Below, one piece after another: positions 39,081-49,507 of a DNA stretch of 64,000 bases. Within the stretch, counting starts at the first letter, position 1, and every line of letters starts with the position of its first letter. Position numbers and translations under genes: made by a program. The stretch comes from Okeania sp. SIO2C9 (GTDB taxonomy: Bacteria > Cyanobacteriota > Cyanobacteriia > Cyanobacteriales > Microcoleaceae): assembly GCF_010672455.1 (NCBI RefSeq), contig NZ_JAAHGO010000023.1, positions 1-64,000 on the forward strand, in the 5' to 3' direction. A model generated the notes under the pieces. That model was not told where the DNA came from and made no database searches. It saw nothing but the letters and a program-made list of their open reading frames with translations.

Positions 39081-39375
39081 AATATTTTCAAGCTTCCCAA
39101 ATCTAGAATAAGCTAAGTTAACATCAGGAATAATATTGCAATGTTAAAATAAAGCTCAGAGTAAAGTTTTCAAGTATCATTTACATGATGGACTTATAGT
39201 TAATCTACATATATAAAAAAATCAATAAAAAATACGGTAAACATTAAAAGATTAAATATGTTGCCTAATTTAGCTATCGTATTATAAATAATAAATAATT
39301 AGATAACCCCTTAGCTTGTAGCTGTGGGTAGTTAAACACTAAGCATAGGTTAAGTAAAGACAAGAATAAAAAGTA

Positions 39376-39555
39376 ATGACCCAAGTGTTACTAGGTGAAA
39401 ACGAAGGTATAGAGTCGGCCCTCCGGCGATTCAAACGTCAAGTTTCTAGAGCAGGTATCCTTGCAGATGTGAAAAAACGTCGGTACTTTGAAACTTCTCA
39501 GGAAAAACGAAAGAGAAAGGCAGTAGCAGCACGACGTCAAAAACGATTTTATTAA
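39376..39555 (+). CDS. rpsU: 30S ribosomal protein S21
   Basis: A 59-aa [23 protein letters not shown] followed by [20 protein letters not shown] and a basic tail [15 protein letters not shown]. This is the S21 pattern (GENE[11 protein letters not shown]...G...R.yE). S21 sits on the small subunit near the mRNA entry and helps initiation. The ORF is only 59 codons, so simple length cut-offs would miss it. No neighbouring ribosomal gene is present. Confidence 0.95.
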   Translation: MTQVLLGENEGIESALRRFKRQVSRAGILADVKKRRYFETSQEKRKRKAVAARRQKRFY

Positions 39556-39951
39556 AGCAAAAAATTTACTTCATAGGCTAATTTATAGTTCAGATAATTT
39601 AGTACAGGAGTTTTGTAGCTATCTTCAACAATTAATAATTAATAATTAATAATTAATAATTAACAATTACCTCTCCTTGAAAATAAGAGGATTGACACTT
39701 AAGGAAAATTTTTTCTTCTCTTACTCGATTGGAGGCCAGCGAGGAGACCTTACCATCCCACCCTACGGGAAACTACGCTAACGACCCCTTTCTTCTCCTT
39801 TAAATAAAGGAGAGGATTTATATCATGTTCGGATAATCAGTTATAAAAAACTTTATCCCTTTTACCCTTTTCTTCCCTTCTGCCTTCTTCAATGAAGTTG
39901 AAATGAAAAACTAGAATAGAGTATTAGTTATTAAATGAAAACCATCCAAAC
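39556..39951. other. Spacer with heptamers and a dispersed repeat
   Basis: TAATTAA heptamers at 39628-39668. Then a relative of the 3828-3981 repeat (TTTCTTCTCTTACTCGATTGGAGG, CAGCGAGGAGACC) runs to about 39800, ending in TCTCCTTTAAATAAAGGAGA. No gene. Confidence 0.5.
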
Positions 39952-41391
39952 ATGAATCTAGATCGAGAACTAGACAATACAATATTAAGCTTTGCAGATA
40001 TTCAAGCAGAACTTAACATTCGCAACGCTAAAGATGTTTTAAAAGAAATCGTAGATAATATAGATTTAACTCCCGAAGAAAGAACAGGATTAGACTCAGA
40101 AATTTCTGGTTTAGAATCAATGTTAGAAAAACTGGAAAAAGCTTCTATACATATTGCCGTATTTGGTATGGTAGGAAGAGGTAAATCTTCAGTTCTCAAT
40201 GCTTTGTTAGGTGAAAAAGTATTTGAAACAGGTCCAATTCACGGTGTGACTAAAATTACAGAAATCAAGCAATGGCAATTAGGGACAGATAACTTAGAAG
40301 AAACAGAATCCTCATCTGATACCTCTCTAGTTTCTTACAGAATATCCCAAATTGAACTTATCGATACTCCCGGTATTGATGAAGTAGACGGAGAAACTCG
40401 CGAACTAATGGCCCGACAGGTGGCAAAGCAAGCAGACTTACTCTTATTTATTGTGGCAGGAGATATTACCCAAGTAGAATATGAAGCTCTTTCCCAATTA
40501 CGAGATGCTGGTAAACCGATGTTGTTGGTATTTAATAAAATAGACCAGTATCCAGAAGCAGATAGACTAGCTATATACAATAAAATTCGAGATGAGCGAG
40601 TCCGTGAGCTACTATCTCCCAACGAAATAGTCATGGCAGCAGCTTACCCACTTGTAGCTAAGGCATTACGACAACCCGACGGTAATATTACCGTAAAGAT
40701 GGAGCGGGGAGAACCCCAGATAGAAGATTTAAAGCTAAAAATATTAGAAATATTAGACCAAGAAGGTAAATCTCTGGTAGCTCTCAATAGTATGCTCTAC
40801 GCTGATAATGTCAATGAGCAGTTGGTGCGCCGGAAAATAGAAATTCGCGAACAAAGTGCTAATCAAGTAATCTGGAAAGCTGTAATGGCCAAGGCAATGG
40901 CGATCGCTCTTAATCCTGTTACTGTGGTAGATATTCTCAGTGGAGCTGTAATTGATGTAGCTATGATATTGACTTTATCAAAATTGTATGGAATTCAAAT
41001 GAGCCAAAGTGGAGCAATAGATTTACTACAAAAGATAGCCATTAGTATGGGTGGCATTACAGCTAGTGAATTAGTGGCAAATCTGGGACTAAGTTCTGTG
41101 AAAGGATTATTGGGTTTAGCTGCACCTGCTACTGGTGGGTTATCTCTAGCGCCTTATTTGTCCGTAGCAGTGACTCAAGCAGCAGTAGGAGGTTTATCAT
41201 CTTATGGAATTGGACAAGTAACCAAAACTTATCTTGCTAATGGTGCATCTTGGGGAGAAGAAGGTCCAAAAGCTGTAGTGAGTCATATTTTAGAATCTTT
41301 GGATGAAACTTCAATTATTAGTCGTATTAAGGAAGAGTTAATTAATAAGTTGAAAATCAAAAATTTCAGTTTAGAAAAAGACAACAGGTAA
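39952..41391 (+). CDS. Dynamin/Era-like GTPase with C-terminal membrane domain (DUF697-like)
   Basis: A 479-aa protein. A helical N-terminus is followed by a GTPase domain: G1 P-loop GMVGRGKSS (residues 72-80), G3 IDTPGIDE near residue 138 and G4 NKID. Residues about 290-440 are alanine/glycine-rich and hydrophobic (MAIALNPVTVVDILSGAVIDVAMILTLSKLYGI, LGLAAPATGGLSLAPYLSVAVTQAAVGGLSSYGIG), as in DUF697 proteins that sit on membranes. Such GTPases are common in cyanobacteria and are thought to act in membrane remodelling or envelope functions; the target here is unknown. No same-strand partner; the following genes are on the opposite strand. Confidence 0.88.
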   Translation: MNLDRELDNTILSFADIQAELNIRNAKDVLKEIVDNIDLTPEERTGLDSEISGLESMLEKLEKASIHIAVFGMVGRGKSSVLNALLGEKVFETGPIHGVTKITEIKQWQLGTDNLEETESSSDTSLVSYRISQIELIDTPGIDEVDGETRELMARQVAKQADLLLFIVAGDITQVEYEALSQLRDAGKPMLLVFNKIDQYPEADRLAIYNKIRDERVRELLSPNEIVMAAAYPLVAKALRQPDGNITVKMERGEPQIEDLKLKILEILDQEGKSLVALNSMLYADNVNEQLVRRKIEIREQSANQVIWKAVMAKAMAIALNPVTVVDILSGAVIDVAMILTLSKLYGIQMSQSGAIDLLQKIAISMGGITASELVANLGLSSVKGLLGLAAPATGGLSLAPYLSVAVTQAAVGGLSSYGIGQVTKTYLANGASWGEEGPKAVVSHILESLDETSIISRIKEELINKLKIKNFSLEKDNR

Positions 41392-41439
41392 GACTTAGAT
41401 TGAGCATAATGGTCATTAATGGTACTCAAATGTTTGGTC

Positions 41440-41545
41440 TTGCTGATGCGTGGGTATGATTTGTATTTGTTGGCAATTGCTAAACTATTGAATAACAAAT
41501 ATTTGAAATTGTTCAGTTTTTATTTTCATACCTTGATTCAGAAAT
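41440..41545 (-). repeat. TTGCTGA...GGTATGA repeat, second copy
   Basis: Inverse-orientation relative of 25781-25909. It starts TTGCTGATGCGTGGGTATGA and ends TCATACCTTGATTCAGAAA. The interior AAATACAAAT/TTTGTTGGCAATTGC is shared. It lies between the convergent GTPase gene and the split ORF. Confidence 0.65.
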
Positions 41546-41555
41546 GCCAAATTTT

Positions 41556-42563
<1,008 letters not shown>

Positions 42564-42733
42564 GGAAGTTAAAGGTGTTTTTCTGGTTATTAAACTTCTA
42601 ATAAATTAGTAATTCGCAAAAGTATGTAGTAATCCTATATGATTTGTAAATTTTCTCCATAAATATCCTTCTGACCAACAAAGTAACCAATAATCAGAAC
42701 TACAACAGCAGCAAAGATTTTAGGAACAATAGG

Positions 42734-43306
42734 CTAAGATTTTTTCTTTGATTTTATCGAAAACTTATTCTGAGAATGCTTTTGATCTTTTTCTTTCCTC
42801 TTCCTTTGAAACTTTTGCCTCTGCTCGATAACTTCCGGAGGCGGACCGTAATCTCCTCTTGAAAAATAAATTCGTTCTACTTGATGTTGTGGCTCAACCT
42901 CAATCCACAGACGAGCCCCGCCTGCCTGATTTCTGTTTGGCTGATGTGGCTGATAAACGATTTGGCAAGGTCCGTTAATTTTTAGGGCGTGGCAATAATT
43001 TTTTTTATCTCCCACTTTTACAGCAATTGCGGGATGAGAAGTTTTATTGTCTCGGTTATAGTCAATAGTCTTTCGTAAAACATGAATAAAGGTATTGCCT
43101 GTACGTTCAGCCTTATTCCAAGTTCCTTCAGGACCTCGACGACCAGGTGTAATTTCTGGTACTCCTCGGTTGTTGAGGGGAATCATCCATAATCTTTTAA
43201 CTTTGTAGGCTCCTACTACTCTATTTTGTTGTAGTAGTATCCGCAGTCTACCTGTTGATATATTGAGTAAAAATGCTGCTTCTGTTGTACGAACTTCTGT
43301 AGTCAT
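42734..43306 (-). CDS. Helix-turn-helix protein (hypothetical)
   Basis: A 190-aa protein. The N-terminus resembles MerR/excisionase-type helix-turn-helix domains (TTEAAFLLNISTGRLRILLQQNRVVGAYKVKRLWMIPL). The middle has conserved-looking KTSHPAIAVKVGDKKNYCHALKINGPCQIVYQPH. The C-terminus is a very basic, low-complexity tail (QRQKFQRKRKEKDQKHSQNKFSIKSKKKS). It probably binds DNA; the target is unknown. It is divergent from the 43347 ORF with a 40-bp gap, so the two may share a regulatory region. Confidence 0.7.
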   Translation of the reverse strand: MTTEVRTTEAAFLLNISTGRLRILLQQNRVVGAYKVKRLWMIPLNNRGVPEITPGRRGPEGTWNKAERTGNTFIHVLRKTIDYNRDNKTSHPAIAVKVGDKKNYCHALKINGPCQIVYQPHQPNRNQAGGARLWIEVEPQHQVERIYFSRGDYGPPPEVIEQRQKFQRKRKEKDQKHSQNKFSIKSKKKS

Positions 43307-43346
43307 AAAAACTAGATCGTTTTAGTAATAGGATAAAAAATATCTT

Positions 43347-43625
43347 GTGAGGACGCAACTTGAAAAGTACCTCAAAAATATCATATCATACGAAATCCGA
43401 TTACGAAATGGTCTATTATTTTATAATCAAATGGCCGAATTAGTAGATGCTTTAAGATATGCCGAATCTATTAAGTCATATAGTGAATGTAACGAGGCAG
43501 TATTGCGGGAAAATCTTCAAGGAGCAATTAATAGTGGAGAAAGCCTTCTAAATATTCGTCCAACTCCACGAACTCCTCCTCCTGAAATCTATGTCGTGCC
43601 TTGTTGTAGGGGAAGCAGGAAATAG
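43347..43625 (+). CDS. Small hypothetical protein
   Basis: A 92-aa ORF starting at GTG (43347), or 64 aa from the ATG at 43431 (MAELVDALRYAESIKSYSEC). The sequence is mostly helical, ending in a proline-rich and Cys-containing tail (RPTPRTPPPEIYVVPCCRGSRK). No family was recognised. It is supported mainly by its open frame and its head-to-head position with the HTH gene. Confidence 0.4.
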   Translation: MRTQLEKYLKNIISYEIRLRNGLLFYNQMAELVDALRYAESIKSYSECNEAVLRENLQGAINSGESLLNIRPTPRTPPPEIYVVPCCRGSRK

Positions 43626-43823
43626 TAACAGGAAATAGTAAAGAGTCTACAGAATAAGTTATACAAGCCGATCAGTTATCTGTGAATTTTTGAGATAAAT
43701 CCTTAAATGTTTTTGTGACTTTGTAGATATAGTTCAACTTTAAACTTAGGGAGAACGGGTTATAGAATTTTTGAATTTCCCATTCTCCCAAATCAAGAAT
43801 TTTGGTAAAACTCTGATTGAATA

Positions 43824-45491
43824 TTAATTCTTATTTTTGAACTGCTCTAACCATTCTTGAATTTTAGAAGAAGCAATATCTCGTCCTCCTAAACCAAAAG
43901 CTAAAGCAATAGCTACTGCCATTGCTCCCATGAAAAGTCCGAAAGCTAGATTCACAATGCTAGGAGCAATTCCCATTTGTTGCAAGGCCATAGCTGAGAC
44001 TAATACAATAATCCCAATTCGAGCTAGCTGGCCCAAAAGTCGAGCTTGAGCATTACCAGAGCTGGTGATTAAATTATAAGCAACATTAGCCAAGTATAGA
44101 CCTATAGCCAATACTACTAAACCATAAAGAACCCGACCACCAATAAAAATTACAACATTGACAATTAAGGTCAGAGCTTCCAACTCCATAACTTGGGTAG
44201 CTGAAACTGTGGCAAAAAGAATAATGCCCACAAAAGCTACAATACCAGCAATTTCTGAAGGGGTCCGCGCAGTAGGTTTAGTTCCAGGAGTATCGGTTTC
44301 ACCTTGAATTACAGTGGCATTTGGATCGGAAGCTGGCCGTGTAGATGGGGGGGTTGAACTCAAACCAAGCCAATTGAACAGGTTATTGAAACCAATGCTA
44401 GTCAGAAGGTTGGTAATTAAATCGCTAACAAATCTACCAACAAAATAAGCAACTACTAAAATCACAGTAGCAGCAAAGATTTTCGGGATAAACGTCAGAA
44501 TATCATTGAGCATCGCCACTGCTGGAGTAGTAATGGCCTCAATATCCAGAGCGCTTAGAGCAGCGATCGCTACAGGAATCAAAATCAATACATAAACTAC
44601 TGTACCAATAATTGAAGAAAGATTTTGACTGCCAGTGGTTTGACTCATACCAAACCTACTACCCATTTGGTCTACACCTGTAGCAGCTAGAAGATTAGTA
44701 ACAACTTTCTTCACCACAGTAGCAAGTAACCAACCTACTCCAGCTAGAATAACAGCCTTGAGAATTCTGGGAAGAGATTGCAAGATTTGGTCAACCATGT
44801 TCTGAACAGGTTGTAGAGCAATCTGTAGTTGCAAAGCTTCCAGAATTACAGGCAAGAATAGCAAGAAAATCAACCAATAGATAGCATTAGCAATAGTATC
44901 GCTAATTTCTACTTGATTTTCTGTTTGTCCATCACTAACTTCCTGGTTGAGACGGTCATCTAAGCCAAATGTCTTCAGCCCTCTGCCAACTGCTAATTTA
45001 GCTATAGTTGCTGCTAACCAGGCAATACCTAGCCAAATTAGGGCAGCCGCTATACTAGGCAAGAAGCTAGTTATTTCTGTGAGGAAGGCATTGAGAGGTT
45101 CAGAAACTGCCGTGAGGTTGAGCTTATCGAAGAAAGCTATCAGAACAAAGATCATGATGATCCAAAAAATCAAAGAGGAGATCCATTTCTCCACTGGTAA
45201 TTTCTGAGCTTGTTCCTCACTACCTGTTACCCAACCAGCAATTTTGTTATCAATATTGGTCTTCTTGAATAGTCCTCCAAGGAAGCTGGAGATAATCGAA
45301 GCCACTATCCAGCCTACAACTAGAATTGCAATTGCTGTTACTATGTCCAAAATTAAGATTTTGTTAAAATTTTGGGACACTATATCTACAGGATTTGCTT
45401 CAGTTTGTGCCAAAATATTTGAGGCTAACATTAAATTAGCCTGAATTGGCTCACTAATTGATTGTGTAATAATTTGCCAAGTGCCATTCAT
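43824..45491 (-). CDS. TM-helix-repeat membrane protein (mechanosensitive channel-like)
   Basis: A 555-aa multi-pass protein. It contains several copies of the conserved TM helix repeat seen in cyanobacterial MscS-like proteins: SIAAALIWLGIAWLAATIAKLAVGRGLKTFGLDDRL, PRILKAVILAGVGWLLATVVKKVVTNLLAATGVD, PKIFAATVILVVAYFVGRFVSDLITNLLTSIGFNN. The C-terminus ends in LAFGLGGRDIASSKIQEWLEQFKNK, which resembles the start of the MscS pore region, but the large soluble MscS domain is absent. It probably sits in the inner membrane; channel activity is not proven. Start: ATG at 45491, with a following TM segment near residue 45. Confidence 0.85.
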   Translation of the reverse strand: MNGTWQIITQSISEPIQANLMLASNILAQTEANPVDIVSQNFNKILILDIVTAIAILVVGWIVASIISSFLGGLFKKTNIDNKIAGWVTGSEEQAQKLPVEKWISSLIFWIIMIFVLIAFFDKLNLTAVSEPLNAFLTEITSFLPSIAAALIWLGIAWLAATIAKLAVGRGLKTFGLDDRLNQEVSDGQTENQVEISDTIANAIYWLIFLLFLPVILEALQLQIALQPVQNMVDQILQSLPRILKAVILAGVGWLLATVVKKVVTNLLAATGVDQMGSRFGMSQTTGSQNLSSIIGTVVYVLILIPVAIAALSALDIEAITTPAVAMLNDILTFIPKIFAATVILVVAYFVGRFVSDLITNLLTSIGFNNLFNWLGLSSTPPSTRPASDPNATVIQGETDTPGTKPTARTPSEIAGIVAFVGIILFATVSATQVMELEALTLIVNVVIFIGGRVLYGLVVLAIGLYLANVAYNLITSSGNAQARLLGQLARIGIIVLVSAMALQQMGIAPSIVNLAFGLFMGAMAVAIALAFGLGGRDIASSKIQEWLEQFKNKN

Positions 45492-45582
45492 GGTTTTCTT
45501 GGGTTAATGTGACCTTTACTTTTACTTTAAATTAGCAACCTAATGAGATTACCAATATATGCCTTATAGCTTGAAGGTAACT

Positions 45583-46041
45583 ATGTCATTTAGTCAAGTT
45601 TTTGAGCAATCTATTTTAATTCGTGCCAGTGCCACTATTGTAGAGGATTGTATTACTAATAACATTCTCATGCACAAGTGGTTAAATCCAATGTTACGTT
45701 GTGAACCTGTGGGCAAATGGGATACATTTGTGGGAAGTCGTAGTAGATTTATCATAAATATTCCCTTTTTATATCCATCTTTAGATAGTGTTGTGGCAGA
45801 ACGAGAACCTGGTTTAATTGTCTGGGAGTTTAAGGGCTTTTTTCGAGGTCGAGATCGCTGGGAATGTCAACCAGAAGCTGAAGGTACTTGTTTATTAAAT
45901 CGTTTTGAATTTGAGATACCGAATCCTGTAATTCAATTCGGTTTTAATAAGTTTGCTGCCTCATGGACAAAAGCAGATATGGAAGCTCAACTGCGACGTT
46001 TGAAGAGAGTAGCAGAAGAACAATACTATCATAAATGTTGA
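45583..46041 (+). CDS. SRPBCC (START-like) superfamily protein
   Basis: About 152 aa from the ATG at 45583 (MSFSQVFEQSILIRASATIVEDCITN). The frame also has an ATG at 45559 that adds eight residues. The pattern is that of polyketide cyclase/START-like proteins: an N-terminal strand with ILIRASATIVEDCITN, MLRCEPVGKWDTFVGSRSRF, VVAEREPGLIVWEFKGFFRGRDRWEC and a C-terminal long helix (FAASWTKADMEAQLRRLKRVAEEQ). Members bind hydrophobic ligands; no ligand can be inferred. It is divergent from the TM-helix-repeat gene. Confidence 0.82.
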   Translation: MSFSQVFEQSILIRASATIVEDCITNNILMHKWLNPMLRCEPVGKWDTFVGSRSRFIINIPFLYPSLDSVVAEREPGLIVWEFKGFFRGRDRWECQPEAEGTCLLNRFEFEIPNPVIQFGFNKFAASWTKADMEAQLRRLKRVAEEQYYHKC

Positions 46042-46384
46042 AATGGGACTCCAGTTATAATCGCTCTTATTTAACTGTGAGACGAGGCCTATAAACGGAG
46101 CGGGAAACCCACACAGACAGCCCCTAATAAATTTCAACCAGAAAAATAATTGAACAATACGGGCGCACATTTTTAGCGTTATAATGGTATTAATAGCCGT
46201 GGGACACATGGCCCGATAAAAACGCACCGCCTGCCCTGAGGTTTTCGAGGGCGTAAAGACGGAGCAAGAAAGTTTGTGGAGATGGTAGTAGCGGGAGTGG
46301 AACTGAGTTTATTTGATTTGTTGCCTAGTTAAGAATCTATCTTTAGCTGGCGCACAACTTTCCTAAGGTCATGCTACCGCAAAC
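46042..46384. other. Spacer with possible transposase C-terminal remnant
   Basis: Between about 46170 and 46330 plus-strand frames carry VGHMAR and then CPEVFEGVKTEQESLWRW. This resembles the decayed C-terminal tail of an IS605-family TnpB (usual pattern TVGHTG...ACGE...KQE). It has stops and frameshifts, and no catalytic part. Confidence is low. Confidence 0.3.
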
Positions 46385-46605
46385 GTTAACTAGCTATCAG
46401 CTTGGAGGTTCCGGAATGCGACCCTTGCCAGTATTTAGCTGGAGCGCTAAAAATTCGAGGGTAATAGTCCCCCACGCTTATTTGAAAAAATTAGTGGTGC
46501 TCCTTTTCTGGGGGTTTGTAGACGCGGAGCGGCTTCTATTGAGTATCCCCCATTATACACCTTGAAAAGCTAACTGCTCATAGCTGAGTGCTGACTGCTA
46601 CTTCA
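46385..46605 (-). repeat. AGCTATCAGC inverted-end repeat, second copy
   Basis: Inverse-orientation relative of 28733-28916. It begins GTTAACTAGCTATCAGC and ends CTCATAGCTGAGTGCTGACTGC. It shares TTCCGGAATGCGACCCTTGCC and AAAAAATTAGTGGTGC with the first copy. A rightward ORF (46371-46565) over it is repeat sequence. Confidence 0.65.
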
Positions 46606-46885
46606 ACGCTCCGCGACATATTTGCGCAGCATTCCGCACCGAAAACGCGTAGTGTTGCGCCAGCAAAACAAGAATCTCACGTTATAATCGCGAGATTTAA
46701 CGGTGAGAGTGTCAAAAATAGATAATTTAGGTGCAGGTACTTCTTATTTTTTATCTCCACTTGAGTAATTCATTCAAGCAGTTAAAATAAAAAAAGTACC
46801 ACCTTAAGTTACTTATATTTGTGTTTCAGATCTTGGGATTTTATACAACAAAAGGAAAAATAAGAAAGAATACAAAGTAAACTCC

Positions 46886-47537
46886 CTCACGGGGTGACAA
46901 GCGCCTCAAAAGTATTGTTGGATAACTATTTCAAGGACTATACCTCTGTATAAAATCAAGATTTTTCCTGTTTGATAATGATCATCATTTTTAGACAAGG
47001 GGTTGGTTTACAAAGCAAACCAACCCCTTGTCCTTAATTTTAGTTGATTTTTATCTCAATTATTGATAGTAGACATCAGTCACATTTTATGGTCAAAAAA
47101 ATTGGTCCACTTATATCAATAGACCGACCCAAATGCAATTTTTGGGTACGTATGTATGGTGATCTGTGGGGGATTGCTGGGGATTATTTAGTTGATATTG
47201 TTAACAGATAATTAACCTGAATCCTCAAAAAAAGTTCTGATGATCACAGGGGATTAAAAGCTCTGTCAATCTTAGATAATATTTAACTATTTACACCCAA
47301 CGTCTTACCTTTCATATGATGATTAAACAATTTTAAATTAACTTACATAAATGTTCTAGGATGCATTTGGTTGAACAATGAACCAATGTAATTTGTGGTA
47401 TGGATTCACGATCGCGAACCCACACCCTCACTAATAATGATGATCCCACTCCCATAAAAACCCTCAATTTTTGACAGAGTGGATATCCTGGAAACCCTGA
47501 TCAAACAATAGTTTTGAAGTGCTTGTCACCCCTTGAG
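46886..47537. mobile_element. 652-bp element with 38-bp inverted ends and 9-bp duplication
   Basis: Left end CTCACGGGGTGACAAGCGCC and right end (reverse) CTCAAGGGGTGACAAGCACT are imperfect inverted repeats over about 38 bp (33 identical). Both flanks carry the direct repeat GTAAACTCC (46877-46885, 47538-47546), a 9-bp target duplication. No transposase frame was found on either strand. An internal hairpin at about 46997-47035 has arms GACAAGGGGTTGGTTT and AAACCAACCCCTTGTC. It is probably a deletion derivative of a larger IS, or a MITE. Confidence 0.8.
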
Positions 47538-47546
47538 GTAAACTCC

Positions 47547-47838
47547 TTATTTTCAATTTTATCTTCTTACTTTCTGCGCATAACTCGGGTGAAATTTCTC
47601 AAAAATTCTGACAACAAATTGGTTTTCAACAATTAATAATTATACTAGTCACCATGACTGTATTTGACATATCAAAAGCTTAAAATTCAGACAACGAAAA
47701 TTTTGATTTCTGCCTTCTGCTTTCTTAAAAGAAGAGGCTTTCAACCTTAATTATTCAGTGAAAAATATTAATTTTAGCTGAAATAATTTAGAATTAACCT
47801 TCTTCTTTCTTGCTTTTTTTACCTTCCTAACCTGTAGA
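47547..47838. other. Spacer downstream of DUF1400 gene
   Basis: AT-rich; no gene or strong terminator seen. Confidence 0.35.
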
Positions 47839-48501
47839 CTACTCACAGAATAATTTTTGTACCTGTGGCTGGGATTTTAGAAAATCTAGTCCTCTTTTAG
47901 CAAAATCAATAGTCTCTACAAAAAATGTTTCAATACCTTTAGCATCAATCACAATTTTATCTGTCCATTTAAACTCTTGCACCATTTCTAAAAATGATAT
48001 TTCTCCATCACTAATCATTCGATTAACTGTATCAATAATATCGTTAGTTACTTGAGATACGTTACTATCTGGAGAAAAATAACGACTAAATTCTTCCACA
48101 CCAAGTTTGCCATAACGCGATTCTAATAATGTATTTACAAAATCAGCTTCAACTTCTAATTTATAATTTAAAATTTCCCGAACTGTATCAATATTTTCCT
48201 GAGTAGCATTTGCAGTTAAAAACAGTGATTTTAATTGCTCGGACTGTTCTCCTGTCTCAGCAAAAGTTACTAGGTCGGCAATAGCTATAGGTATATTCAA
48301 ACCGTCATAGGTAATTTTAATTTCATCTATAGCATCTGCTGGTTGAGCAGTAAAGATTAAAACACTACTAATAATTGCTAAAAACCCGGCAAAAAAAAGG
48401 TAGAAAAACTTTGATATTCCTTGCCTAAAATCACCAAACTTTTTGGATTTATTGTTCGACTCCCCTGAATTTAAAATATTTTTCATTCTGCTATTCCTCA
48501 A
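47839..48501 (-). CDS. DUF1400-only exported protein
   Basis: A 220-aa protein with an N-terminal hydrophobic signal or anchor (FFYLFFAGFLAIISSVLIFTAQPADA). The rest is a DUF1400 domain (ADEIKITYDGLNIPIAIADLVTFAETGEQSEQLKSLF...). DUF1400 usually lies at the N-terminus of cyanobacterial alpha/beta hydrolases. Here the protein ends after DUF1400 with no hydrolase domain and no lid or catalytic Ser motif. It may act as a free accessory domain or be a truncated relic. The start may be the ATG at 48501 or the internal one at 48486. Confidence 0.8.
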   Translation of the reverse strand: MRNSRMKNILNSGESNNKSKKFGDFRQGISKFFYLFFAGFLAIISSVLIFTAQPADAIDEIKITYDGLNIPIAIADLVTFAETGEQSEQLKSLFLTANATQENIDTVREILNYKLEVEADFVNTLLESRYGKLGVEEFSRYFSPDSNVSQVTNDIIDTVNRMISDGEISFLEMVQEFKWTDKIVIDAKGIETFFVETIDFAKRGLDFLKSQPQVQKLFCE

Positions 48502-48594
48502 AAATTAATAACTACATTTATTCAATGTATTTTCACTCTTGTATATAAGGTCTGAAATATGAGAGATGGGGTTCCCCAAATTTGCCATATTCAG

Positions 48595-49419
48595 TTATAA
48601 ATCTTGACTCATCCTAGCCAGTAATTGTCTAATTATATCTGCATCCTCTGCTTGAGGAAGATTTACTAGATAACTCTCTAAATCTTGACGAGCTTCTGCC
48701 CAATAATTTAACTGATAATATAATACGCCTCGGTCTCGCTTTTCTACAATTGCATCAGGAAATAATAATAAAATTCGGTCGATAGCTGCAATAGCTTTTA
48801 ACCCCTCATTTCGGTTCAAATAAATTCCTTTAAGATTTGTCAACATTCGTGCTAAAAATTGTTTTTTACTTACCTTTGCCAAAAACTGAGGTTGTAGCTC
48901 TACTGCTCGACCATAAATACTGGCCAATCTTTCTTGACAATCTTGAGGAAAAAGAATTTCACCTCGATTAAAAGCATCTACATATATGCCAGCTTCTTCA
49001 AAATCAGGTCGAATTAAAAAATGTCCTGGCATTCCAATACCAACCATCGGAAAATTAATTCTATTAGCAATTTCTAGATAAACTAGGGATAAAGTAATTG
49101 GAATGCCAGTGCGTCTTTCTATTACTTGATTCAGAAAACTATTCCGTGGATCGTAATAGTCAATTGTATTTCCAGCAAAACCTAAATCATCATAGAGATA
49201 GTTATTAATACCTTTAATAATTTGTAGAGGGTAAAGTGTTTCTGGTAGTTTTTCTCGAACTTCATCTGCCATGGTATCTAGAGCATTTAGATATTCATAG
49301 GGGTCAAATTTTGGTTCGTATTCTAAAGCTAAAAAAAGAGCAGCTTTAGCTAAATCTATTTTTTCATCAGGTTGATTAATTACTGAATAAAATAACTGTT
49401 GATATTGGGAATAATTCAT
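48595..49419 (-). CDS. SirB1-family transglutaminase-like/TPR protein
   Basis: A 274-aa protein. The N-terminal ~190 residues match the SirB1 (transglutaminase-like) domain: YLYDDLGFAGNTIDYYDPRNSFLNQVIERRTGIPITLSLVYLEIANRINFPMVGIGMPGHFLIRPDF. The C-terminal TPR-like part is GLKAIAAIDRILLLFPDAIVEKRDRGVLYYQLNYWAEARQDLESYL. The papain-like Cys of true transglutaminases is not evident, so it may not be enzymatic. It is divergent from the DUF1963 gene and followed by the DUF1400 gene on the same strand with a 94-bp gap. Confidence 0.88.
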   Translation of the reverse strand: MNYSQYQQLFYSVINQPDEKIDLAKAALFLALEYEPKFDPYEYLNALDTMADEVREKLPETLYPLQIIKGINNYLYDDLGFAGNTIDYYDPRNSFLNQVIERRTGIPITLSLVYLEIANRINFPMVGIGMPGHFLIRPDFEEAGIYVDAFNRGEILFPQDCQERLASIYGRAVELQPQFLAKVSKKQFLARMLTNLKGIYLNRNEGLKAIAAIDRILLLFPDAIVEKRDRGVLYYQLNYWAEARQDLESYLVNLPQAEDADIIRQLLARMSQDL

Positions 49420-49507
49420 ATTAGACCTAATTATAATTAAAATTATTTTTGACTTGGAAATGTAGGTTATAATTTTATCACTACATCATCTATAGGACGA
49501 CATAATT

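Noticed and set aside
46080-46330. A structured RNA gene (tmRNA, RNase P RNA or tRNA)
   Set aside because: The region has GC-rich stems, but none of the conserved cores of those RNAs could be matched; a decayed transposase tail explains it better.
46371-46565. A 64-codon rightward ORF
   Set aside because: It covers a copy of the AGCTATCAGC inverted-end repeat and has no conserved content.
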